Assembly: GCA_035297145.1 (NCBI GenBank)
Contig: DATGZN010000112.1
Coordinates: 62,001-126,000 of the forward strand
Length of the DNA: 64,000 nucleotides
Direction: 5' to 3'
From: QHXW01 sp035297145
GTDB taxonomy: Bacteria > Acidobacteriota > Terriglobia > Bryobacterales > Bryobacteraceae
The position numbers and the translations under genes are program-made. The notes under the pieces are model-generated. The model made no database searches. It saw only the letters and a list, made by a program, of their open reading frames with translations, and was not told the origin of the DNA. Positions 54,016 through 62,251 of the stretch are shown piece by piece. Within the stretch, counting starts at the first letter, position 1. The number at the start of each line of letters is the position of its first letter.

Positions 54016-54220
54016 CTAGTACATCGTCCCGAAAGTACCTTCAACTATGTCTGCCCTTGTGGCGCGCGCTTTAGCGTGCCGGGTCGAGATTCGTCTCGCC
54101 TTCCGCTCAAGTTAGCTCAAGCCAATCACGCCAGGCTAAAGCCCGGTGCGGCACGTTAAAACGCGCGCCACATCAGCAGGCATAGCCTTACTCTAAGGAA
54201 CTTTCGGGACGATGTACTAG
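54016..54220. mobile_element. MITE-like 205 bp element with long terminal inverted repeats
   Basis: The ends CTAGTACATCGTCCCGAAAG plus the next six bases (54016-54041) and their reverse complement (54195-54220) match at 25 of 26 positions. Inside, the inverted symmetry continues with a few mismatches, e.g. GGCGCGCGCTTTAGCGTGCC against GGCACGTTAAAACGCGCGCC. No transposase is encoded. Both ends contain the CTAG/TA type target, consistent with non-autonomous IS transposition. Its right end overlaps the last codons of the SRPBCC gene and provides its stop codon. Confidence 0.85.
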
Positions 54221-54645
54221 TAACCCATCCCGTCGCTTGTGAACAGAGGGCCGCGCGATTGGCCCTCCACCGTGGCCTTCAGCCGGTACATCAACTCACC
54301 CCAGGTGGTGGTGCAGGCAACGAGGTAGTCGGTTTGGGACTTCCATCCGGCGTGGGTGAAACGCAGAAGCGTTCCGGCGCCGCGGAGCTGCGTCTCGAAA
54401 ATGAGCCGCGTGCCGCTCCATTCCGCACCGGTCTCACAGAGCCATTCGGTGCGCTGGGGTGACGGGTGGCCCTGCAGTTTGAGGCGGTAGAGGGTTTGCC
54501 GATTGAAGAACGCGAATTCGATAGCGCCGTCTTTTTCGGTGATGTCGGTTGCCCACCAGCGCGCGAAGCCTGCTGCGGTGGAAACCAGGGGAAGGATGGC
54601 TTCCGGGGAAGCCGAAGTCTGCACGGAGTGGAGGATGTCAGCCAT
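54217..54645 (-). CDS. SRPBCC (AHSA1-like) protein
   Basis: 142 residues. A START/SRPBCC helix-grip fold: ILHSVQTSASPEAILPLVST near the N-terminus, then AGFARWWATDITEKDGAIEF and TLLRFTHAGWKSQTDYLVAC, with the long C-terminal helix CTTTWGELMYRLKATVEGQ. Such proteins bind hydrophobic ligands and often accompany an ArsR-type regulator. The last residues FTSDGMGY and the TAG stop come from the junction with the MITE-like element, so the original C-terminus may be truncated or altered. A palindromic operator lies just upstream of the ATG; no regulator gene is adjacent. Confidence 0.82.
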   Translation of the reverse strand: MADILHSVQTSASPEAILPLVSTAAGFARWWATDITEKDGAIEFAFFNRQTLYRLKLQGHPSPQRTEWLCETGAEWSGTRLIFETQLRGAGTLLRFTHAGWKSQTDYLVACTTTWGELMYRLKATVEGQSRGPLFTSDGMGY

Positions 54646-54677
54646 ATAGTTTGACTATATTCAACCATATGGTTGAA
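54644..54677. promoter_or_regulatory. Double palindrome (probable operator) upstream of the SRPBCC gene
   Basis: TTCAACCATATGGTTGAA (54660-54677) is an 18-base perfect palindrome. Directly next to it ATATAG-TTTGA-CTATAT (54644-54660) has six-base arms and overlaps the start codon. Palindromes of this TCAACCAT-ATGGTTGA type are typical ArsR/TetR-like sites and would block the SRPBCC gene when bound. No adjacent regulator gene is present. Confidence 0.7.
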
Positions 54678-54714
54678 CGTCTGCCAAGCCGGCTAACTGT
54701 AAAATCTCGCAGCC

Positions 54715-56892
54715 TCAACGTGCGGTGCGCCCGCTCAAGAGGGCGAGCACCAGGGCTCCGGCTAGGCCCAAGGCCGTCAGGAACGCGCCCCAGTAAACCG
54801 ACATGGGCCGGTAGTGGAACTCGATTCGGTGTGCGCCGGCCTCGACAACGACGCCTCGCAACGCGCCGTACGCTTCAAAGATCGGGGCGGGGCGTCCATC
54901 GATAGCCGCTACCCAGCCGGGGTAAAAGGTCTCGCTGGCAATCAACATCCCTTTGCAAGCCATCCGCACATCCAACACCATTTGCGTATCGTGCCTTTCC
55001 ACGAGTCGCACCTCATCGCTCGCGGTGCACTTCTCGAGCGCGGGAGCATTGCCAGTGAGAGAGACCTGCCGCCGCAGATCCGCGTTTTGAAGACGCGACA
55101 TCAGCTCCGCATCCTTAACCGAAACAGATTCATGCACGGTCCAGAAGTGGGAAAAGGCGTCGGGGTTCCGGTACACCTTGAAGCCGGATCGTCCCTGAAA
55201 CACCTCCTGCTGATCGGAGCGAAGCGGCTGCCGGCCGAGAAAGTAGTTGAGTGCGAACAACTCCGGCGCGAGCCGGCCGCCTTTGAGGCGGTCCATTTCG
55301 AATCGCGCCACGTTCCAGGTCATGCCCCCCAGATAGGCGCGGAACTGGTCGATTCCCTCCCAGTCGCCGATGTTGTACGGAACCGCATCCGTGTCCACTT
55401 CCACTCGGACGAGATCTGGCTGCTTGCGCAGGAACTCGAGCACGTCGCTGTTCTTCTCGAGTTCGGCGAGGAAGCCGCCCGGCGTCTCACGGTGCCGGTA
55501 GTTTCCGCCAATAACAGTGCCCAGCTCGAACAGAACCACCACAAAGATCAGTCCGATTGTGGCGGCTTCCGAAATACGCCGTGCCTTCCAGCCGTAGAGG
55601 AGCGCGGCCAGCGCGAGGGCGACCAACCCCAGTACGGCCAGCCGCTCGTACTCGAGCGATGTTTCACGGCGCAGGGACGCGACGATTGCGAGCACCGGCC
55701 ACGGCAGAATGCCCACAGTCACGAGCACAGGAATACACCAGCGGCCGATGAGGCCCCTGCGCAGGGCATCCAGGCCATATGCCGCCAACACCACCAGCGC
55801 AAATTGCACGATAACGATCGCCATCGCCGGGCTCCGTGCCTTCTCGACCATTGGCACAACCAGGTAAGCGAGTCCGTGGAAAATAGAAAAGCCGCCGAGC
55901 GCGAATAGCAGCCCGCCCGCACCGATTGCGCCCAGCAGACGGACCTCCGATGCCTCAAAGCAGGCGGCAAAACCAACGGCGGCCAGCACCACAATGGCTA
56001 ACCCTACAAAGGTGTCGTGCGGGCTGAGGTTGGGCAGCAGAAATCCGAGCACGCCCAGGGGACCGAGAGAATGCGCGGGCTGCTGATGAACCAGATACGG
56101 CACGGATTGGCCCCAGAAGACAGCATTTTGCGATCCCACCCAACGGATGGACCGCGCGCCGTACTCATATGCAGGCAACATCTGAAATGCGCTTACGAGA
56201 GCGGTGAACAGCACCGAAACAGCGGCGGGCTTGATCGGCCGCAGGCGCTGCCGCCAGAACTCGAAAATCCACACGCCGGCAACCATGAGGGCGGTGAACG
56301 TCGGGATCTGGTGGTGCCCGCTGAGAAACGAGATCCCAAGAAACGTTCCTGCGAGGGCTGCGTTGGTTAGTGCGCGTTCCCCCCGAGTGGCACGCAGCAG
56401 GAAAAGAAAAACCAGCGGAATCCAAATCGCGCCGTTCAACATCTGCGGCCAACCGACCGAGCCGACTACGCCGCTCAACGCAAACGCAGCGCCGCCCAGA
56501 ACCGATGCCGCTCGGCTGCGTCCCAGGTATAGGCAAAGCCAATAGCAAAACAGGGCGGCCAGGAAGTGCGTCAGGATGAAAGCGAAGTTCAACCAAAGCT
56601 GATTGATGTGGCCATTGTGCAGTGGCAGCAGAAACAGGGGCCAGTTCAGAGGATAAGCGGCTCCGGGCTGTAACTGGCCGATCAATGGCTGGCCCGCCCA
56701 CACGTGCGGATCCCACAGTGGGAACTCGCCGTGGTGCCACGCGGCAGCCTGGAACTGGAACCACGGAAGCACTTGATAGGCCATGTCGGGCTGGTCCATC
56801 CACGTGTATTGCTTTGTGAGAAGTTTCCAGAAGGCGCCAGTGACAATCACGAAGAGAATGGCGGGGCCGGCAAACGCGGAAAGGCGTCTCAT
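54715..56892 (-). CDS. YfhO family multi-span membrane protein
   Basis: 725 residues from the ATG at 56892; an earlier ATG at 56964 would add 24 residues. About 13 hydrophobic spans fill the first 490 residues. Loops include YTWMDQPDMAYQVLPWFQFQ and HHGEFPLWDPHVWAGQPLIG, the WDP-x-x-AGQP motif seen in YfhO/DUF2298-like membrane proteins that handle lipid-linked sugars or teichoic-acid glycosylation. A C-terminal periplasmic part of about 200 residues carries MLIASETFYPGWVAAIDGRP, a YfhO signature. It is probably a glycosyltransferase-like membrane protein. It faces the AhpD-like gene divergently. Confidence 0.8.
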   Translation of the reverse strand: MRRLSAFAGPAILFVIVTGAFWKLLTKQYTWMDQPDMAYQVLPWFQFQAAAWHHGEFPLWDPHVWAGQPLIGQLQPGAAYPLNWPLFLLPLHNGHINQLWLNFAFILTHFLAALFCYWLCLYLGRSRAASVLGGAAFALSGVVGSVGWPQMLNGAIWIPLVFLFLLRATRGERALTNAALAGTFLGISFLSGHHQIPTFTALMVAGVWIFEFWRQRLRPIKPAAVSVLFTALVSAFQMLPAYEYGARSIRWVGSQNAVFWGQSVPYLVHQQPAHSLGPLGVLGFLLPNLSPHDTFVGLAIVVLAAVGFAACFEASEVRLLGAIGAGGLLFALGGFSIFHGLAYLVVPMVEKARSPAMAIVIVQFALVVLAAYGLDALRRGLIGRWCIPVLVTVGILPWPVLAIVASLRRETSLEYERLAVLGLVALALAALLYGWKARRISEAATIGLIFVVVLFELGTVIGGNYRHRETPGGFLAELEKNSDVLEFLRKQPDLVRVEVDTDAVPYNIGDWEGIDQFRAYLGGMTWNVARFEMDRLKGGRLAPELFALNYFLGRQPLRSDQQEVFQGRSGFKVYRNPDAFSHFWTVHESVSVKDAELMSRLQNADLRRQVSLTGNAPALEKCTASDEVRLVERHDTQMVLDVRMACKGMLIASETFYPGWVAAIDGRPAPIFEAYGALRGVVVEAGAHRIEFHYRPMSVYWGAFLTALGLAGALVLALLSGRTAR

Positions 56893-56986
56893 TGAAACAA
56901 GATCATGATATCGTTTGGCGGCGGATCGGTTCTCGCCAGGAATCGCCTCGTCCGCGATCTTCATCTTTCTTTCTGAAGGAGAAATT

Positions 56987-57640
56987 ATGACAGCCAGATT
57001 GCATTACGTGAAGGAGGCGCCAGGCGTACTGGACGCGATGTTGTACCTGCACAAATATCTTGGCCAGAGCGGCATTGAGGAGAACCTGCTGAATCTCATC
57101 TCCTTGCGGGCATCGCAGATCAACGGCTGCGCATACTGTTTGGACATGCACTGGAAAGACCTGCGCGCGGCGGGTGAAAGCGAGCAAAAGCTGTCGATGC
57201 TCAACGCCTGGCGGGAAGCCCCGGGGTTCACGGACCGCGAGCGTGCCGCGCTGGCCTGGACCGAAGCCGTGACGCTGATCACGGAGGGCCACGTGCCGGA
57301 TGAGGTGTATAACCTGGCTCGCGGGCAGTTCAGTGAAGCGGAGCTGGCGAACTTAACGCTAGCCGTGGTCGCCATCAACGGCTGGAACTGCCTCAACATT
57401 GCGTTCCGGACTGAAGCAGGGAATTACCAGCCGGCTCCGAAGAGGCAGACCGATCCCATTGAGGCAAGGCCCAGCGGCGAGGATGTATACTACTTCGTCA
57501 ATGAGGCGGAGACGCGCTGGAGGAGCAGAACATGGGCGAGTTTGACAGCGATTCAGATTTTACGCCGGGAGAGCAGAGCGACGAACTTCTGGCGGAGCTC
57601 GATGCTTTGCTCGAACGCCAGCGCGTTTCCGAAGCGATGA
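56987..57640 (+). CDS. Carboxymuconolactone decarboxylase/AhpD family protein with doubtful tail
   Basis: The N-terminal ~150 residues are a typical AhpD/CMD domain: NLISLRASQINGCAYCLDMH has the redox CxxC (C48, C51) and His55, followed by helical parts MLNAWREAPGFTDRERAALA and NLTLAVVAINGWNCLN. The ATG at 56987 has AAGGAGA about eight bases upstream. Beyond QPAPKRQTDPIEA the frame runs on for another 65 residues of poor composition and overlaps the next gene by 109 bases in another frame. The real end may have been lost by a frameshift. These proteins give alkylhydroperoxidase-like activity. Confidence 0.75.
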   Translation: MTARLHYVKEAPGVLDAMLYLHKYLGQSGIEENLLNLISLRASQINGCAYCLDMHWKDLRAAGESEQKLSMLNAWREAPGFTDRERAALAWTEAVTLITEGHVPDEVYNLARGQFSEAELANLTLAVVAINGWNCLNIAFRTEAGNYQPAPKRQTDPIEARPSGEDVYYFVNEAETRWRSRTWASLTAIQILRRESRATNFWRSSMLCSNASAFPKR

Positions 57641-57807
57641 CCCCGGAACAGCGTCAAATGGTCAGGAAGTATGTCGCGGAGCATGAAGGAGAGATCGAAT
57701 GGCTCCGAGAACAGTGCCGCAAGCTTGAGGATGGTTCGATGTCCGCCGACGAAGCCCAGAAATGGTTTGATGCCTTCGTCTCGATGGAACGTGAAAACTC
57801 TGCGTAA
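57532..57807 (+). CDS. Small acidic helical protein, 91 residues
   Basis: The ATG has GGAGGAG six bases upstream. The product starts GEFDSDSDFTPGEQSDELLA and is very acidic, with two predicted helices (LAELDALLERQRVSEAMTPE and EGEIEWLREQCRKLEDG). No family is recognised. It shares 109 bases with the tail of the AhpD-like gene in another frame. The DUF429-protein start is 23 bases after its stop, so it is probably co-transcribed with it. An accessory or inhibitor of the DUF429 protein is a possibility, without direct evidence. Confidence 0.55.
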   Translation: MGEFDSDSDFTPGEQSDELLAELDALLERQRVSEAMTPEQRQMVRKYVAEHEGEIEWLREQCRKLEDGSMSADEAQKWFDAFVSMERENSA

Positions 57808-57830
57808 TCTTCGTTTGCAGGGGAATCTAG

Positions 57831-59162
57831 TTGCTGGCGATATTTACCGGGTTCGATTCCGCGTGGTACCCGGGCAAAACCGGGGCCATCTGCGATCTTG
57901 TGCTGGAAGCGGACTCGCTCCGTATTGCGGCTCCTCCTATTCCCGCGACTTGGGATTGCGCTCTAGAGCGCGTCCGTCAGCCAGCAGAAATCGACCTCCG
58001 CGTCTGGGCGATCGATCAACCCCTCGTGGTCGCCAACGACCAAGGATGCCGTCCGGTTGACATCGATCTAATGCGTGCGCTGATGCGCGATTTCCAGGTG
58101 GGCGCCCACACTGCAAACCTTCACAGACCGCCTTGGCAACCAGGCGCTCCGATCTGGCAGTTTCTCCAAGCACTGGAACAGGTCGGGTACCGGCAAGATC
58201 CCATGGCCATTCCCCACGCAACAGGTGGCCGGTTCTACTTCGAGTGCTATCCCCATCCCGCTCTCATCGGTCTCTTCGATTTGGACAGGATCTTGAAATA
58301 CAAGAAGCGATCCTATAATGAGGACGATTGGATTCGGCTAATTAATAGTGTTCGCTCGCTTGCTTCCGAAGAGTTCCCCATAAAGAACGTCCGCGATTAC
58401 GTCCCGGCCGGCATCGCTCACAGCAAGACGAGCGAGGACATGCTGGACTCGATCGTCTGCGCATACATCGCTGCCTATTGGTGGAGATTCGGCGTCGAGC
58501 GTTCCAGCCTCATTGGTGATCTTTCGTCCGGATACATGGTTACTCCGCACAACTCTTGCACGGTGGAGCGGTTGGAGCACATCTTCCGCGGGCGGATGAA
58601 CATGGTGCGGCCAGGCACTCCATCCCCCATCCCGCAGTCCGCCAATCAAGGCGTGCCCTCCTCGCCAGAGGCAGACAGACCGGCGTCAATTAGGACTGAA
58701 CCATCGAAATATGACTGGATCTATTTCTCGAATGAATCCAAGTGGAACTTGGATGGGTTCTGCGAATTTGTTTCGGAGCAAAAGCTCATCGTCAGGACCA
58801 TCCACAACAAGGCCAGGATACCCGTTCCAAATGTCCTGCAGCTAAAGCCGGGAGAGCGAATCCTATTGGTGTACAAGGCCGATCGCAAGCCGCATATCCA
58901 GCTTTTTGCATGCACAATCGGCCAGTCTCCGAACCCAATTCGATCCGACAGGCACTTGTTCGACGCCTTCTCACGAATCGAGGGACGCTTCGAAGACATG
59001 CTGACGGAAGCGGGGTTCGATACCGATCCCGTAGTAGGCGGATTTACCGGAATCTATCTCTCCGAAACCGAGGACCTCCACCGCGCGGAAATCGACCTCC
59101 GAAAGCCAGTCCCCATGATGGCGATCCAACGCTGGGCTGACGTATTTCCTGAAAGCGGTTGA
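57831..59162 (+). CDS. DUF429 (RNase H-like) protein with extra C-terminal domain
   Basis: 443 residues, start TTG at 57831 with AGGGGA six bases upstream. The first ~250 residues follow DUF429, a predicted nuclease fold related to RNase H. Candidate catalytic acids are D9 (FTGFDSAW), D62 (IDQPLVV), E138 (FYFECYPHPAL) and D206 (SEDMLDSIVCAY). A Pro/Ser linker (about 263-290) joins a ~150-residue C-terminal domain (YDWIYFSNESKWNLDGFCEF, LKPGERILLVYKADRKPH, TGIYLSETEDL), possibly PUA/EVE-like. The function is unknown; a nucleic-acid role is inferred. The stop TGA ends at 59162, just before the lactonase region. Confidence 0.72.
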   Translation: MLAIFTGFDSAWYPGKTGAICDLVLEADSLRIAAPPIPATWDCALERVRQPAEIDLRVWAIDQPLVVANDQGCRPVDIDLMRALMRDFQVGAHTANLHRPPWQPGAPIWQFLQALEQVGYRQDPMAIPHATGGRFYFECYPHPALIGLFDLDRILKYKKRSYNEDDWIRLINSVRSLASEEFPIKNVRDYVPAGIAHSKTSEDMLDSIVCAYIAAYWWRFGVERSSLIGDLSSGYMVTPHNSCTVERLEHIFRGRMNMVRPGTPSPIPQSANQGVPSSPEADRPASIRTEPSKYDWIYFSNESKWNLDGFCEFVSEQKLIVRTIHNKARIPVPNVLQLKPGERILLVYKADRKPHIQLFACTIGQSPNPIRSDRHLFDAFSRIEGRFEDMLTEAGFDTDPVVGGFTGIYLSETEDLHRAEIDLRKPVPMMAIQRWADVFPESG

Positions 59163-59218
59163 CGTCAAATCGCACATCTACTCTCCCACCGAAATTTCCT
59201 TGTATACTACTTTTTCAA

Positions 59219-60292
59219 ATGCCTGAAGATCGCTATATTTCCCCGGTCAAACGTCGTTCCTTTCTCTCCACCAGTACCCTCGGCGCCTTCGCCGGTGTGC
59301 GCGCCCTCGCCGCGGACCGCGACTGGAGCGGGAAGAACCCGGTTCGCTATCCCGATCCTGACATCATCTCGCTCGACAAGCGCTTCGACAAAATCAAGAT
59401 CGGAAACACGCCCATCCAGCGGCTCTATACGGGAACTTTATGGTCGGAAGGTCCGGCGTGGAACGGCGTGGGCCGCTATCTTATTTGGAGCGATATCCCC
59501 AACGACCGGCAACTGCGCTGGATCGAGGACGACGGCCATGTCAGCACCATGCGCAGTCCGTCGGGTTACAGCAATGGGAACACGTTTGATTATGAGGCGC
59601 GCCAGCTATCTTGTGAGCACGGCAACCGGCGCGTGGTGCGGTACGAGCATTCGGGCGCGGTGACGGTGATTGCGGATAAGTGGAATGGCAAGATTCTCAA
59701 TGGCCCCAACGACATCGTGGTGCATCCCGACGGCGCGATTTGGTTCACCGACCCGGGCTATGGCACGTTGGTCGATTACGAGGGCCACAAGGGCGAGCTG
59801 CTCATGAAAGAAGCCGTGTACCGCGTGGACGGGAAGACCCGCCAGATGACCATGGTCTCTGACGAGCTCTACAAACCCAACGGCATCTGCTTCTCGCCGG
59901 ATTACAAGAAAGTGTATATTTGTGACACCGGTGCCACGCATTATCCGCAAGCGCCAAGGATCATCCAGCTTTACGACGTGGTGGACAGCAAGACGCTGCG
60001 CAACGGCCGCCGGTACATCTCCATGGAATGGCCAGGCAAAGGAGCGGGATTGGCCGACGGCATTCGCGCGGACACCGACGGCAACATTTGGGTTGGCTCC
60101 GGGTGGGTAGGCGCCGGTTACGACGGGGTGCAAGTGTTTACGCCCGAGGGCGAGCGCATCGGCCAGATCCTGCTCCCTGAGATTTGCGCCAATGTCTGCT
60201 TTGGCGGCCCCAAACGCAACCGGCTTTTCATGGCGGCCGGGCAATCACTGTATGCGGTTTATGTGGAAGCGCACGGGGCGCACATCTGCTGA
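59219..60292 (+). CDS. SMP-30/gluconolactonase-like secreted protein
   Basis: 357 residues from the ATG at 59219. It begins with a Tat-like signal (RRSFLSTSTLGAFAGVRALA), then a six-bladed propeller with the usual metal-site loops: LWSEGPAWNGVGRYLIWSDI, GYSNGNTFDYEARQLSCEHG, NGPNDIVVHPDGAIWFTDPG, YKPNGICFSPDYKKVYICDT, GLADGIRADTDGNIWVGSGW. Known relatives hydrolyse lactones or act as calcium-dependent paraoxonase-like enzymes; Glu and Asn ligands of the metal are visible. A TATACT hexamer lies ten bases before the start. It is flanked by the DUF429 gene and a hairpin region before motA. Confidence 0.88.
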   Translation: MPEDRYISPVKRRSFLSTSTLGAFAGVRALAADRDWSGKNPVRYPDPDIISLDKRFDKIKIGNTPIQRLYTGTLWSEGPAWNGVGRYLIWSDIPNDRQLRWIEDDGHVSTMRSPSGYSNGNTFDYEARQLSCEHGNRRVVRYEHSGAVTVIADKWNGKILNGPNDIVVHPDGAIWFTDPGYGTLVDYEGHKGELLMKEAVYRVDGKTRQMTMVSDELYKPNGICFSPDYKKVYICDTGATHYPQAPRIIQLYDVVDSKTLRNGRRYISMEWPGKGAGLADGIRADTDGNIWVGSGWVGAGYDGVQVFTPEGERIGQILLPEICANVCFGGPKRNRLFMAAGQSLYAVYVEAHGAHIC

Positions 60293-60590
60293 GCGGGCCC
60301 GCCCGGTGAATTACTACTGCGTCAAACTCCTGACAGTAGACCCTATGCACTGTCAGAATACTGACAGGAGATAACCCACCCTCTCCAGCGCCACTTGCCT
60401 GCGATTGCGGGCCGAGCCGCGCCGCCAGAGATTTGCCGTCTCGATGAGGACGGCAAAATTTGGTCGGTCCGATCCAGCGCCCGGCGAAGATTCGACGGGA
60501 CTTAGCGGATTTTAGCCTTGGCCCCAGGTTTGCACATTACCAAGGGTCGAACTGCGGCGTTTGAGCTGCGTTCCGAGGAGAGCCATAACG
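60293..60590. other. Intergenic region with hairpins upstream of motA
   Basis: Nearly 300 bp without a gene. At 60330-60367 three CTGACAG/CTGTCAG units form an inverted repeat. At 60432-60457 TTTGCCGTC pairs with GACGGCAAA over nine bases around an eight-base loop, without a T-run. These may be operators or RNA hairpins controlling the rightward motAB genes. Confidence 0.55.
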
Positions 60591-61469
60591 GTGTCCACAT
60601 CCCAGGTGTACCTGAAAGAGCTTCCGCAGGAAAAACGAGTTACGGACGACGAGCCATCTTCCGGCCGCCACCTCGACTTATGGATGCTGGCCGGAATTGC
60701 TATTGCGGTGATTGCCACGGTAGCGGGAATCGCCGCCACGGGCGTGAATATCGCTTACTTTTTTCAGCCCACGGGCGTGCTGATCGTCTTAGGCGGGACG
60801 ATCGGCGTCATGTTCATCACCACTCCGCGGGCCGCGCTGGGGCATTCCGTGCGGCGAGTGGCCGGGCTGTTTTCGACCGTTTCCGTTAGCCGGGAAGACT
60901 TGATTGAGGAAATCGTTTCCTACACTCGGCTGGTCCGAACGAAAGGGTTGTACGCGCTGGAACCGCTGGTGGAACGCTCGGGCAACGCATTCCTGGCCGA
61001 ATCCTTGTTGCTGGCGATGGACGTGAGAGAGCGGGGAGAACTACAGTCGGCCTTGGAGAGCAGGCTCCGTCTGAAGGAAAGACAGGGTGAGGCGGACGCC
61101 AAAATCCTGGAGGTCGCGGGCGGATTCTCTCCCACTATCGGAGTGCTCGGCACGGTAGTCGGACTCATCCACGTGTTGCGGCAGTTTTCCACGCCGTCCG
61201 CGGTGGCGTATGGAGTGGGCACGGCGTTTGTTTCCACGATCTATGGGCTGGCACTGGCCAACATGGTGCTGCTGCCGGCGGCGCATCGCATTCGCGCCAG
61301 AGTCGCCGAAGAATTTGAAACTCAGGAACTGATCATGGAAGGCGTGCTCTGCCTGTTCGATAAGATGCACCCGTCGCTGGTGCGGCAGCGTCTCCGCTGC
61401 TTCCTGCGGCAATGGCCTATAGAGGATCCTGCTGCTGTGAACTCCGCGAGCGCCGCCGCGGCGCGGTAG
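60591..61469 (+). CDS. motA: Flagellar motor stator protein MotA-like
   Basis: 292 residues with GTG start at 60591 (AGGAG about ten bases upstream). Spans include LAGIAIAVIATVAGIAATGV, YFFQPTGVLIVLGGTIGVMF, and after a cytoplasmic part IGVLGTVVGLIHVLRQFS and GVGTAFVSTIYGLALANMVL. The cytoplasmic loop carries RTKGLYALEPLVERSG, as in MotA. It pairs with MotB to form the proton channel of the flagellar motor. TolQ/ExbB proteins share the last two spans but lack the first two, so MotA (or a motA-like stator for another system) fits best. motB follows after one base. Confidence 0.9.
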   Translation: MSTSQVYLKELPQEKRVTDDEPSSGRHLDLWMLAGIAIAVIATVAGIAATGVNIAYFFQPTGVLIVLGGTIGVMFITTPRAALGHSVRRVAGLFSTVSVSREDLIEEIVSYTRLVRTKGLYALEPLVERSGNAFLAESLLLAMDVRERGELQSALESRLRLKERQGEADAKILEVAGGFSPTIGVLGTVVGLIHVLRQFSTPSAVAYGVGTAFVSTIYGLALANMVLLPAAHRIRARVAEEFETQELIMEGVLCLFDKMHPSLVRQRLRCFLRQWPIEDPAAVNSASAAAAR

Positions 61470-61470
61470 C

Positions 61471-62127
61471 ATGAGCCACCTGAAACCGAAATATCTGCAA
61501 GCCGAGACGGCCCGCGATCGATGGATGGTCAGTTACATGGACGTTCTGACCATCCTGCTGATCTTTTTTGTCGCGCTTGCCGCGCAGAGCCTGGAGCGGC
61601 CGAAGGAGAAGCAAGCGCCCAAAACCGTCGCCGCGGCTGTTCCCCCGAAGACTCCGGAGCCGGCTCCACCCAGTGTGCCGGAAGCACGCCAGAAGCTCCT
61701 GGATGCGCAAAAGGCTCTGGAGCAACATGGATTGGACCTGCGCATGGAACCGCGCGGCCTGGTGATCAGCATTCCACAGGCAGTCCTGTTCCCGTCCGGT
61801 GCGGATCAGGTCAGCCGCCACGCACTGCCGATCGTTGCCCAGATTGCCGGCGTCCTCCACGATATTCCGAACGGCGTCAGCCTGGTGGGACATGCAGACG
61901 CTGTGCCTATCCACAATCGTCGCTTCAAGAGCAATTGGGACCTGGCTACGGCGCGCAGCTTGAATCTGCTGGCGGTGCTGAGCCGCCGGTACGGAATTGC
62001 GGAATCGAGGCTCTCGGTCGCGAGCTACGGTCCGTACCGCCCCAGTGGCCCCAACGATACCCCCGAGGGCCGCGCGCAAAACCGCCGGGTGGAGATTGTG
62101 ATCCTCGATGAGACAGCGCCTCTATAG
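61471..62127 (+). CDS. motB: Flagellar motor protein MotB-like (OmpA domain)
   Basis: 218 residues. The N-terminal plug and span RWMVSYMDVLTILLIFFVAL contains the proton-carrying Asp (D24). A Pro/Ala linker (about 45-70) leads to an OmpA-like peptidoglycan-binding domain (about 95-215): LVISIPQAVLFPSGADQVSR, GVSLVGHADAVPIHNRRFKS, NWDLATARSLNLLAVLSRRY, EGRAQNRRVEIVI. This is a classical MotB. It follows motA by one base, so the stator pair is co-translated. No other flagellar genes are within the window, so the pair is either scattered or serves another rotary motor. Confidence 0.92.
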   Translation: MSHLKPKYLQAETARDRWMVSYMDVLTILLIFFVALAAQSLERPKEKQAPKTVAAAVPPKTPEPAPPSVPEARQKLLDAQKALEQHGLDLRMEPRGLVISIPQAVLFPSGADQVSRHALPIVAQIAGVLHDIPNGVSLVGHADAVPIHNRRFKSNWDLATARSLNLLAVLSRRYGIAESRLSVASYGPYRPSGPNDTPEGRAQNRRVEIVILDETAPL

Positions 62128-62251
62128 CCGCATAGAAATAGGGTGCTTTCTGCGGTAACCAACGAATGCTCTTGAGCGCCGTCATATACAGTTGGGCGCG
62201 TTCCGACGATTCATCGTAGGTTAATCCTTTGGTTGAGAAGATGAAGCTTCA

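Noticed and set aside
57840..57870. tRNA-like GGTTCGATTCC segment
   Set aside because: It codes for the first residues of the DUF429 protein and no cloverleaf can be drawn around it.
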